Below the pieces are notes generated by a model. It saw only the letters and a list, made by a program, of their open reading frames with translations. It did not search any database and was not told where the DNA came from. The position numbers and the translations under genes were made by a program. A stretch of DNA of 64,000 bases. Origin: Magnetofaba australis IT-1. GTDB lineage: Bacteria; Pseudomonadota; Magnetococcia; Magnetococcales; Magnetococcaceae. Below, piece by piece: positions 55,472-64,000 of the stretch. The DNA lies in the NCBI RefSeq assembly GCF_002109495.1, contig NZ_LVJN01000021.1, positions 434,001-498,000 of the forward strand, given 5' to 3'. Every line of letters starts with the position of its first letter. The stretch's first letter is position 1.

Positions 55472-56866
55472 CTATTTTATAAACAAGCGCCGCCAAGCGT
55501 CATGGGCCAGCAGCAGAAATGGCATAGGCAGCAGGGCGGCGTAGAGATGGACATAGCGGGGAATGGCGAAGGTGACCAGGACATTGAGCAGCAGACCCAA
55601 GAGGAACAGGGCGCTGGCCAGCAGGCTCCAGAACAGCAGCAGACGCACGGCGTAAGGGGGATCGCCACAGGCGTTTTTCACCTGGGCGATCATCCATAAC
55701 CCTATCCCTGCGATCAGAGCGATGAGCAAAGGCCAGCTTTTGAACAGAAAGCCCAGCGCGCGTTGGGTCTGCCCCATGACCCATTGGCCATAGAGATCGG
55801 GATGGTGTTGGAAGATCGCCAAAGAGAGTTTGGAGAGGGCACCATCCACTTTCAGGCGATCTTTCAGAAACAGCAGCGCGCCGTGGTAGCCGACGCGGAA
55901 ATTCCACACCGGGATAGTGCGCTCCCATAGATCGAAATCCATCTGGCCATCGGCGCCGATGGGATTGACCAATGGTTTGCGCTCCTGGCGGAAGTGTTCC
56001 GAGGGGCACACCGGTCCGGCGTCGGGGATGGCGCAGTGGAACTGGAGTTGATCCTTCTGGCCGCGTTCAAACAGCGCCTGGGCCAAGGATTGCAGCTCCG
56101 TGGGCATTTGCGGGATGTCGTCGGCGCGTAGCATGGGCAGCGCCACCCCGGAGAGCTGCACGCCGGTAAACGAGACCAATCCCACATGGCCCACCAACGC
56201 CCAGCGCGCGCCCACGAATAGCAGCAGCGGGGCCAACACGCACAGCGCCCAGCGTTGCAGCCACAGTTTCCAGCTGACCTCTTGCGATGGCGCCAGGATC
56301 CAGCGCCACAGGGCGAATCCCACCAGCGAGAAGGGAACCACGAACAGCGCCGCCGGGCGAATCTGATAGGCGGCGAAGGTGGCAAGGCCCAATGCGATCC
56401 ACGCCAGCCAACTGCGCGGTCTGCCCAATGTCCATAATAGCGCGGCAATAACGGTGATCAGCGCGGTAAAAGTCAGCGTCTCGGTGAGTACGAAGGGGTA
56501 GAAGTGCAGAAACAACGGCCCATAGAGCAGCGGCAGCGTGAGCAGCAGACGTCGCCAGGGGGTCATCTCCACTGCGCGCAACGCGCCCCAGAACAGCACG
56601 CACGCCAGCAGATGCGCGGCGATTTGCAGCCAGGGCAGGATATTGAGATTGCCCAAACTTTTCTGAATCAGCGTGAGGAACAGCGGATAGCCAAAGGAGC
56701 GGAAATCACTCAGCGCGCGCACTGGATCCCATAACGGATATTGCCGATAGCCCAGGGAGTCCGGCGCCTCTTGCACAGAGAAGCCATAGGGCGCAAATAA
56801 CCACAGTCCCAGCACGATGAGGGGGAGTTGAACAAACAACAGGATGCTGGGCAGACGTACGTGCAT
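55472..56866 (-). CDS. Multi-spanning membrane protein, glycosyltransferase-C-like
   Basis: 464 residues from the ATG at 56866; a GTG at 56872 overlapping the upstream stop (GTGA) is the alternative. About ten hydrophobic segments are spread along the chain. An acidic segment after the first one (EAPDSLGYRQYPL) and a long soluble loop at about 255-340 fit a GT-C/ArnT-like glycosyltransferase, but the typical DD/DE pair is not clear. Family members move sugars from lipid carriers at the membrane. Function unproved. It is coupled to the small exported-protein gene upstream. Confidence 0.6.
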   Translation of the reverse strand: MHVRLPSILLFVQLPLIVLGLWLFAPYGFSVQEAPDSLGYRQYPLWDPVRALSDFRSFGYPLFLTLIQKSLGNLNILPWLQIAAHLLACVLFWGALRAVEMTPWRRLLLTLPLLYGPLFLHFYPFVLTETLTFTALITVIAALLWTLGRPRSWLAWIALGLATFAAYQIRPAALFVVPFSLVGFALWRWILAPSQEVSWKLWLQRWALCVLAPLLLFVGARWALVGHVGLVSFTGVQLSGVALPMLRADDIPQMPTELQSLAQALFERGQKDQLQFHCAIPDAGPVCPSEHFRQERKPLVNPIGADGQMDFDLWERTIPVWNFRVGYHGALLFLKDRLKVDGALSKLSLAIFQHHPDLYGQWVMGQTQRALGFLFKSWPLLIALIAGIGLWMIAQVKNACGDPPYAVRLLLFWSLLASALFLLGLLLNVLVTFAIPRYVHLYAALLPMPFLLLAHDAWRRLFIK

Positions 56867-56868
56867 TG

Positions 56869-57258
56869 TCACTCGCTTGGAGGGGTTTTCGGCAATGTTA
56901 GAGAGTACAACGCTTCGCCATAACCATGCCGTTTATCGTGCACGCGAATGAAAATCTGGGAAACCTCTTTATCCAATTGCACGGGGCTTAAAGAGCGGGT
57001 GAATGGCTGTTCATTCACATGGGGATGATACAGCGTGCGACGCGCCAGCACGGTGGTTTTGTCAGTCGCCAGAATCTCCCAGCCATCGGCAAAGTGATCC
57101 CAACCGGAATCTGCATGGCGCACGGTTACATCAAAGCGCCAAGCGCCTGTGTCCAGGCGCGACGCCTGGGCATCCACAATGCGCGGCGCATCCGCCTGGG
57201 CGGGCATTGGCCAGAGCAAGGCCAATATGAGCAGCAATTTCCGGCGCAATCCACGCAT
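56869..57258 (-). CDS. Small exported protein of unknown function
   Basis: 129 residues from the ATG at 57258 with GGGAG 11 bases upstream. The signal peptide (RGLRRKLLLILALLWPMPAQ) is followed by a beta-rich mature part (SRLDTGAWRFDVTVRHADSG). The segment GWDHFADGWEI and YHPHVNEQPFTRSL suggest an immunoglobulin-like fold. I do not recognise the family. Its stop overlaps the start of the membrane protein gene, so the two may work together in the envelope. Confidence 0.7.
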   Translation of the reverse strand: MRGLRRKLLLILALLWPMPAQADAPRIVDAQASRLDTGAWRFDVTVRHADSGWDHFADGWEILATDKTTVLARRTLYHPHVNEQPFTRSLSPVQLDKEVSQIFIRVHDKRHGYGEALYSLTLPKTPPSE

Positions 57259-57556
57259 GATGATCAATGCTCCCGAAAATGATTTGTACACGCATCATAA
57301 CGGATTGCTGTTTGAATCCAGCGGGAAAATTCGGGCGCATGTCGCTGTCCATAGGTATAGTGAAGCTCTGTATTGCCGTTTGATCATGTTTTCTGGTCTG
57401 GATCTCATAGCCAAAAAAGCGTATCACTCAGGATCCGCTGATCAGAGAAAATCCAACATCTGACACGCTTGCGCCCAGAGTGGCGCTTGAATCCGAGAGT
57501 GACCTGACGGTCATCCGCCCCGTATACATTCGCCGCCATCAAAAGGATGCGCCGCC

Positions 57557-57871
57557 ATGACCCAACGCAAACCCCTCAGCCCCACGCAGCGCAAGCATCT
57601 GAAAGGCTTGGCGCACGCTCTTAAACCGATGGTGATGGTGGGTAAGGAGGGCGTGACCGAGAGCGTGGTGACTGCCGCGGATGAAGTGTTGGCGACGCAG
57701 GAGCTGATCAAAGTGCGGTTTCAGGAGTTCAAAGAGCAGCGCAACGAACTCTCCGAGGAGCTGGCCGAGCGCGCCAATGCGCATCTGGTGGGCATCATCG
57801 GCCACATGGCGACGCTCTACCGCCCCCACGCCAACCCGGACAAACGCAAAATTCGTCTGCCCAAGGCGTAA
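57557..57871 (+). CDS. yhbY: YhbY-type CRM-domain RNA-binding protein
   Basis: 104 residues, the usual length. It is a single CRM domain: LSPTQRKHLKGLAHALKPMV, the GKEGVTESVV loop, ELIKVRFQEF and HMATLYRPH. YhbY binds pre-50S ribosomal particles. A possible promoter lies at about 57495-57530 (GTGACC, 18 bases, TATACA). The next gene follows after 41 bases on the same strand. Confidence 0.93.
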   Translation: MTQRKPLSPTQRKHLKGLAHALKPMVMVGKEGVTESVVTAADEVLATQELIKVRFQEFKEQRNELSEELAERANAHLVGIIGHMATLYRPHANPDKRKIRLPKA

Positions 57872-57912
57872 TTTGCCCAAGACGTCATTGAGAGTATTGA
57901 GGAGAATCCAGC

Positions 57913-58209
57913 ATGCCCGGCATTACCGACTCTGCGATTGAGTGGGACAATGAGATCCCCGTGGCCATCACGCTGGAGCTGCGCGGCGGGCAGACCATTC
58001 GGGTTGATTTCGTCCAGCAATCAGCTGTACAGACCACAGGCAAACCCCTCAAGGAGAAACAGCGTGAGTGGTGCTTGCAGATGGCCGATTACCTGATGCG
58101 CCAAGCCCTGCTCAAGCGCCAAGATGAGAAGCGGCAGGAGGGTTCCGATGGGGCCAAACCGCTGGAGTTCTACGCCAAAATCGATCCCAATGTGACTTGG
58201 TGGGGGTGA
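57913..58209 (+). CDS. Small protein of unknown function
   Basis: 98 residues. It has no signal or membrane segment; the N-terminal half is strand-rich (VAITLELRGGQTIRVDFVQQ) and the second half helical (QREWCLQMADYLMRQALLKR). Downstream of yhbY on the same strand, it is likely co-transcribed. Coding character is supported by an in-frame ATG with GAGG about 8 bases upstream. The family is not recognised. Confidence 0.6.
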   Translation: MPGITDSAIEWDNEIPVAITLELRGGQTIRVDFVQQSAVQTTGKPLKEKQREWCLQMADYLMRQALLKRQDEKRQEGSDGAKPLEFYAKIDPNVTWWG

Positions 58210-58227
58210 AGGATAGCGTGTTTTTGG

Positions 58228-58330
58228 ACGATGAAAGATAATGAGGGCTGCGCCCCCAGACCCCGCCGCCGACCAGTCGGCGGCCAATATTGTCAGTTGA
58301 AATCAGAATCGGACAGTTTGGGTATTGGTC
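58228..58330 (+). repeat. Type A hairpin repeat, shortened copy (A11)
   Basis: The copy runs from ATGAAAGATAATGAGGGC directly to the CCCCCAGACCCC part, so the middle two palindromes are lost. It then has GCCGCCGACCAGTCGGCGGC and the tail. An internal deletion between repeated GGGC/GCCC stretches is the simple explanation. It lies just before A12. Confidence 0.78.
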
Positions 58331-58332
58331 AT

Positions 58333-58517
58333 AAAAGATATCGAGGGCTACGCCCTCGAGCTCCCAAGATCAATAACCAAACCGTGGGGCGCCGCCCCAC
58401 ACCCCGCTGGGGGCGCAGCCCCCAGACCCCGCCGCCGACCAGTCGGCGACTAATAGTCAGCGCAAATCGGCTCTACGTCACGCAAACATTAGCTCATTCG
58501 TGCAATATTGGTATTGC
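58333..58517 (+). repeat. Type A hairpin repeat (copy A12)
   Basis: The palindromes are GAGGGCTACGCCCTC, GTGGGGCGCCGCCCCAC, CTGGGGGCGCAGCCCCCAG and GCCGCCGACCAGTCGGCG. The last differs by one base (GGCGAC instead of GGCGGC), which breaks one pair. The tail is TCACGCAAACATTAGCTCATTCGTGCAA. Confidence 0.85.
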
Positions 58518-58522
58518 ATGGT

Positions 58523-58562
58523 AAAAAAACGCCCCGGTCCAGTTGGATCGGGGCGCCTTTTT
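58523..58562. terminator. Bidirectional terminator between repeats and thiC
   Basis: The stem CGCCCCG/CGGGGCG (58530-58555, longer with the GTCC/GGAT core) has A7 on one side and T7 on the other. It serves thiC on the minus strand. Confidence 0.88.
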
Positions 58563-58584
58563 TACCGTTATGCCGTCACGCCAA

Positions 58585-60024
<1,440 letters not shown>

Positions 60025-60202
60025 TTATAGCGCTTGTGAATGATCTGCTTTAAGGGTTGTGTTTGAGCCATAGAATGCCGTCTGTCGGGAGTTCGCACAA
60101 GACTGACGTTGCGACCGCCGCCCAATTCAGACGCTTTTTCTTCGTTAATTGACCCGGTCAGGAGCGTCCTGTCGCCGGAGAGCCAAATCAGGAGTAATGG
60201 TC

Positions 60203-61261
60203 GTGAGTCTTCTGCAAACCCATCTCGCGGACGTGGCCCATTGGACTGAAAATCGCGGGGAAAAGATCCCGGCTTATTTCACCCATGTGGATCAGGAGCG
60301 TCAGGCATTGGACCAAAACGCCGCCATTGTCGACCTGAGTTTCAATGGCGCCATCGTCATCGCCGGGCCCCAGCGCGCCGATTTTCTCTCGGGTCTGATC
60401 ACTAACCAAATCAAGCGTGTCAACGCCCAGACCGCCATCTATGCGGCGCTGCTCTCGGCCCAGGGGCGGTTTCAGTGGGACTTCACCATTCTGCAGATCG
60501 ACGCCGAGGCCGAGGGCGAGGATCCGCGTCTGCTGATGCTGTTGGAGCCAGGCGCTCACACGGCGCTGTTCCAACGTCTCTCCATGTACCTGCTGCGCAC
60601 CCAGGCGACCTTGACCGACCACAGCGAGCAGTTGGGCGCGCTCGGCGTGGCCGGTCCCAATGCATTGGAAGTGCTGCAAAAAACCTGGCCCGATGCGACC
60701 TTCTCCGCTGAGCTGGGCGCCACCGTTTCGCCGCAGGCGGGGGTGTGGGTGATCGCCGATCCGCGGCATAGTCTGTGGGGTTATCGCGTCATCGCCGACG
60801 CCGCGGCGCTGCCCGGGTTGTGGGATCAACTCACCGCCCACGCCGCCCCTGCCGGATTCGCCGCCTGGGAGAGCTATCGCATCGCCAACGCCCTGCCTCG
60901 CGGCGGCGGCGATCTGGTGCCCGATCTCTCCATCCCGCTGGAGTCGGGCTTCCTGGAGATGAACGGCGTCGATTTCAACAAAGGGTGCTACATCGGCCAG
61001 GAGACCACCGCCCGCACCTACCATCGCGGCACGCTGAAGAAACGCCTGTTCCGCCTCACCTTGGAGGGTAAACCCAATCTCGGCGACAGCGTCATGAGCG
61101 GCACCGATCACGAAGTGGGCATGGTCACCAGCGTCGATCCCAATGGCGGTCAGGCGCTGGCGGTGCTGCGCGCCTCCGACGTCGCCGACGGCAAGCCGTT
61201 GCGAGTCGGCAATACCGAGGTGAAAGCCGTCAGCAAACCCACTTGGGCGACTTGGGAGTAG
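60203..61261 (+). CDS. ygfZ: YgfZ/GcvT-family folate-binding protein
   Basis: 352 residues from the GTG at 60203, chosen because AGGAG lies 8 bases upstream; an ATG two codons earlier is too close to it. The family signature KGCYIGQETTARTYHRG is present, with the Cys important in the E. coli protein. Earlier parts include LSFNGAIVIAGPQRADFLSG and GVAGPNALEVLQ. YgfZ supports the maturation of some Fe-S proteins using tetrahydrofolate. It is divergent from the radical SAM enzyme ThiC, itself an Fe-S protein. Confidence 0.9.
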   Translation: MSLLQTHLADVAHWTENRGEKIPAYFTHVDQERQALDQNAAIVDLSFNGAIVIAGPQRADFLSGLITNQIKRVNAQTAIYAALLSAQGRFQWDFTILQIDAEAEGEDPRLLMLLEPGAHTALFQRLSMYLLRTQATLTDHSEQLGALGVAGPNALEVLQKTWPDATFSAELGATVSPQAGVWVIADPRHSLWGYRVIADAAALPGLWDQLTAHAAPAGFAAWESYRIANALPRGGGDLVPDLSIPLESGFLEMNGVDFNKGCYIGQETTARTYHRGTLKKRLFRLTLEGKPNLGDSVMSGTDHEVGMVTSVDPNGGQALAVLRASDVADGKPLRVGNTEVKAVSKPTWATWE

Positions 61262-61288
61262 ATTGGAAACCCAAGTGCGTTCTTCATT

Positions 61289-61351
61289 CTGTCGCGGATT
61301 TTCTCCACTATTTGACGTCATTGATGAAACTTGATGGAAAATCCGCGACAG
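61289..61351. other. Long perfect inverted repeat between ygfZ and the nitronate monooxygenase gene
   Basis: 15-base arms CTGTCGCGGATTTTC and GAAAATCCGCGACAG (61289-61303, 61337-61351) enclose 33 bases. No T run follows, so it could be a binding site or mRNA structure near the promoter of the next gene. It is not one of the modular hairpin repeats. Confidence 0.5.
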
Positions 61352-61514
61352 ATGCGAACGAAACTTATATAGTGTGCGGGAAATTTCCGCGTCACACTGC
61401 GTCGCGTTAGTCCGTTCAATCGCCCCCGCGTGTTTGAACTGAATCGCCATTGGGCTGATCTGACTTGATGGATCAACCCCGTTTTCTCTGTCCCAGGTTG
61501 GGTAAGTCGCCTCC

Positions 61515-62618
61515 ATGAACGCCAACGCCGCCGTCGAACCTCTGCCTCCGCTCACCATTGGCGAGCACACTCTGGCCGTGCCCATCATTCAGGGCGGCAT
61601 GGGCGTGCGGGTCTCCGCGCACAAGCTGGCCGCCGCCGTAGGCAATGCGGGCGGCGCGGGCATCATCGCCACCGTGGCGCTGTCATTGGCCTCCAAGCAC
61701 TACAAAAAGGGCAAGGATTACTACAAGGCCAATATCAAGGCGCTCATCGACGAGCTGCAATGGGCGCGTGAGAAGAGCCCCAAGGGGATCATTGGCGCCA
61801 ACTGCATGGTGGCTATCCGCGACTATGAGGACATGGTGCGCACCTCGGTGATGCACGGCGCGCAGATGATCATTTCCGGCGCCGGTCTGCCGCTGCGTCT
61901 GCCCGAGTTCGCCAAGGACAACACCAGCTGCGCGCTAGTGCCCATCATCTCCTCCCTGCGCGCCGCCAAGCTGCTGACCAAGCGTTGGCACAAACTCTAT
62001 AAACGCATTCCCGATGCGCTGGTGTTTGAAGATCCCAACACCGCTGGCGGCCATCTGGGGGTGGATCGTTCGCAGCTGTATGGCGAAGAGCACGGCACTG
62101 ACCGTGTGGTGCCGGAACTGGCCGAGTGGTCGCGCAAAGAGTATGGCGATGAGATTCCCATCGTCACCGCGGGGGGCATCTGGGACCGCAGCGATATCGA
62201 TCGCGTCATGGCCATGGGCGCCAAGGGCGTGCAGATGGCCAGCCGCTTTATCTGCACCCATGAGTGTGACGCCGCCGATAGCTTCAAGGAGTCCTTCATC
62301 CGCGCCAAACAGGGCGACGTGGTGATCATCGACTCCCCCGCCGGTCTACCGGGCCGGGCGTTGAAAACCCAGTTTACCAACGATCTGTTCCGCGGCGCCG
62401 AAGTGGGCCACAAGTGCTTCGCCACCTGCCTGGAGGCGTGCCGCTGCCGTGACGATAAGGACGCCTTCTGCATCGCCGAGGCGCTGCATCTGGCGCAACA
62501 GGGCGATATGGAGCGCGGTTTGGTCTTTACCGGCACCAACGCCACTCGCCATACCGAGATTGTTCACGTGCAGGATATTTTCGATGAGATCAATGGCGCT
62601 GCGCACACTCCGCAGTAA
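61515..62618 (+). CDS. Nitronate monooxygenase / 2-nitropropane dioxygenase-type flavoprotein
   Basis: 367 residues with the FMN-binding TIM barrel: VPIIQGGMGVRVS at the start, ANCMVAIRDY, EDPNTAGGHLGVD and IVTAGGIWDRSDIDRVMAMG. An additional Cys-rich C-terminal segment (CFATCLEACRCRDDKDAFC) may bind metal or iron-sulfur and marks a subgroup. These enzymes oxidise nitronates, or in related FabK act as enoyl-ACP reductases; the substrate cannot be told. The start at 61515 has no strong ribosome site. Confidence 0.85.
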   Translation: MNANAAVEPLPPLTIGEHTLAVPIIQGGMGVRVSAHKLAAAVGNAGGAGIIATVALSLASKHYKKGKDYYKANIKALIDELQWAREKSPKGIIGANCMVAIRDYEDMVRTSVMHGAQMIISGAGLPLRLPEFAKDNTSCALVPIISSLRAAKLLTKRWHKLYKRIPDALVFEDPNTAGGHLGVDRSQLYGEEHGTDRVVPELAEWSRKEYGDEIPIVTAGGIWDRSDIDRVMAMGAKGVQMASRFICTHECDAADSFKESFIRAKQGDVVIIDSPAGLPGRALKTQFTNDLFRGAEVGHKCFATCLEACRCRDDKDAFCIAEALHLAQQGDMERGLVFTGTNATRHTEIVHVQDIFDEINGAAHTPQ

Positions 62619-62686
62619 CAATCGCCATTCGCTTTCCCAGACGGCGCATCGGACGATGCGCCCGTTGCGCACCCGTTCCCCCCGCC

Positions 62687-63772
62687 ATGCAAGCTGATCT
62701 GCGCGCCGCCGCCCGTTTCTTCTCCTCGGTGGAGAGCGTGGCGCCGGTGGCGTCGTTGACGCATTTGCACTGGGTCAACGCCTCCGCTGATCAGGTTTCC
62801 ACGGTTACTCCCCTATTGTTGGACGCAGGCTTTGCCGGAACCGTGGTGGTTGCCCGCGCCTCGCAGCAGCAGGCCATGGGCGCTTTTTCCGCTTTAAATT
62901 GCGCGCTGCACGATCACCCCAGCGCCGGACAGGCCGCTGGGGATGTGTTGCTCGAGGCGCCGCAGGGACGCGAGGCGGCGCAACTGGCCATCGCGCAGAT
63001 TCAAGCCGCCATGGTTGAGTGCGAGCCCCACACAATCTGGGTATTTGGCGACAAGGAATCAGGCATTCAGAGCCTGGCCAAACGCTATGTGGGCGCGTCG
63101 ACGGCGCTCTCCAAAGGGCATTTGCGGCTGGTGCGCATCCCCGCCTGCGCCCCATTGGTTGAAGCGACCAATAAGAAGGGTCGCGCCCCTTTCGCCTTTC
63201 CCACTGAAGCGAACGCATTCCACACTTTCACTTGGGATGGGCTGACCCTGGCCACCCGCCCCGGGGTGTTCTCCTGGCGTCACGCCGACGCCGCCAGCAC
63301 CCTGTTGCTCAAGCACCTTCTTGCAGAGAATCTCTCCGGTCAATGGCTGGATTGGGGTTGTGGTTGTGGTCTGCTGGGCGCGGCGCTGCTGCGTCAATTC
63401 CCCGATTTGCGCGTGGTGATGAGTGATGATCACTATCGCGCCGCCGTTTGCACCCAACAGACATTGGACGCCAATGCGTTGCAAGCGCGCGCGCAGGTGA
63501 TCTGCGAAGATGGCGTGGGTCCGCGCATTGGCGCCCTCGCCTTTGATGGCGTGGTGACCAATCCGCCGTTTCATCGCGGGGTGCGATTGGATCGTGGCGT
63601 GGCGCAACGCTTCCTGCGCGATGCGCAATCCATCCTCAAACCGGGGGGCGTTATCTGGTTGGTGGGCAATCGTCATCTGGATTATGGCGCGGCGCTACAA
63701 CGGGACTTCTCCCAAGTAAGCTGCGTGGAGTCCAATGCGCAGTTCCACATCTGGCGCGCGCAACGTCGGTAA
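62687..63772 (+). CDS. RsmC-like 16S rRNA methyltransferase
   Basis: 361 residues. The N-terminal half is a degenerate methyltransferase domain, as in RsmC/RsmG-like two-domain enzymes. The C-terminal half is active: SAM-binding motif I LDWGCGCGLLGAAL and motif IV VVTNPPFHRGV, the NPPF of base N-methylation. These features fit N2-guanine methylation of 16S rRNA (RsmC), though RlmG-type 23S activity is possible. It starts 68 bases after the nitronate monooxygenase stop. A type A repeat begins 6 bases after its stop. Confidence 0.82.
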   Translation: MQADLRAAARFFSSVESVAPVASLTHLHWVNASADQVSTVTPLLLDAGFAGTVVVARASQQQAMGAFSALNCALHDHPSAGQAAGDVLLEAPQGREAAQLAIAQIQAAMVECEPHTIWVFGDKESGIQSLAKRYVGASTALSKGHLRLVRIPACAPLVEATNKKGRAPFAFPTEANAFHTFTWDGLTLATRPGVFSWRHADAASTLLLKHLLAENLSGQWLDWGCGCGLLGAALLRQFPDLRVVMSDDHYRAAVCTQQTLDANALQARAQVICEDGVGPRIGALAFDGVVTNPPFHRGVRLDRGVAQRFLRDAQSILKPGGVIWLVGNRHLDYGAALQRDFSQVSCVESNAQFHIWRAQRR

Positions 63773-63777
63773 ATCGC

Positions 63778-64000
63778 TATAGTCGCTTGAATTCAGAATG
63801 GCACACATGCAAACACTCAAATGTTTGCGTGACGTAGTCCCGGCATGCGCTGACTATTGGCCGCCGACTGGTCGGCGGCGGGGTCTGGGGGCTCCGCCCC
63901 CAGCGGGTGTGGGCGGAGCCCACGATTTGGCTTTTGACCTTGGGAGCTCGAGGGCAAAGCCCTCGATATCTTCCAGCGCCCATCTGTTCACTTTTGAATG
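63778..64000 (-). repeat. Type A hairpin repeat (copy A13), running off the window
   Basis: It starts TATAGTCGCTTGAATTCAGA, like A9, and has GCCGCCGACTGGTCGGCGGC, CTGGGGGCTCCGCCCCCAG, GTGGGCGGAGCCCAC and GAGGGCAAAGCCCTC. The last bases TTCACTTTTGAATG are the start of the other end, so the window stops just before completion. Confidence 0.87.

Overview
The window comes from a GC-rich, flagellated Gram-negative bacterium. The proteobacterial gene orders tig-clpP-clpX-lon-hupB and rimP-nusA-ylxR-infB-(DUF503)-rbfA-truB-rpsO-pnp are intact. A tRNA-His that keeps G-1 and C73, unlike many crown alphaproteobacteria, and the dense palindromic intergenic repeats would fit a deep-branching alphaproteobacterial relative such as the magnetococci. 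That placement is inference; the sequence alone does not prove it.

Layout. (1) 1-164: first codons of a probable Cas3, running off the left edge. (2) 315-11698, minus strand: a phospho-signalling cluster of an unknown coiled-coil protein, a ClpA/B-like AAA+ ATPase, a radical SAM activase, an FHA protein, a PP2C phosphatase, a Ser/Thr kinase and two membrane-anchored FGE/SUMF1-fold proteins. Most genes overlap by 4 bases. (3) 11951-20780: tRNA-Val, the protein quality-control block hupB/lon/clpX/clpP/tig, tRNA-Leu and tRNA-His. An IS3-family element with a 4-base target duplication has split hupB after its ninth codon. (4) 20937-26224: a PII-like protein with a DUF1538 membrane pair, an SH3-domain protein, argB and a Sel1-repeat protein. 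(5) 26424-28690: an AT-rich foreign gene between two inverted repeat copies. (6) 28779-38921: the transcription/translation operon. (7) 39142-46307: ftsB-like, pyrE, a small secreted protein, metH and speB. (8) 46733-55072: flagellar genes fliK, flgD, flgE, fliL, fliM, fliN, fliO and fliP. (9) 55472-63772: a membrane glycosyltransferase-like protein, a small exported protein, yhbY, thiC, ygfZ, a nitronate monooxygenase and an RsmC-like methyltransferase.

The most striking feature outside the genes is a system of modular hairpin repeats in about twenty intergenic places. Each is a string of 15-23-base perfect palindromes joined by short constant linkers (CGGGT, TGGGT or GGGGT, or the complement). 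The stems differ between copies but the two arms change together, so the pairing is being conserved. Some copies have ends that look like terminal inverted repeats starting TATAGT, as in IS630/Tc1-type MITEs. One 74-base module sits in opposite orientations inside two copies. Some arrays lie inside operons, so they may also act in mRNA processing or stability.

How the genes work together. The kinase carries four VT(E/Q)RFD repeats at its N-terminus, and the FHA protein has one matching VTTRFE motif just before its FHA domain. This suggests a phospho-threonine switch read by the FHA domain and reset by PP2C. The AAA+ ATPase and radical SAM enzyme would be effectors, and the FGE-fold proteins would be envelope sensors. 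The arrangement resembles the TagQRST-PpkA-PppA-Fha pathway of type VI secretion, but no type VI structural gene is present here.
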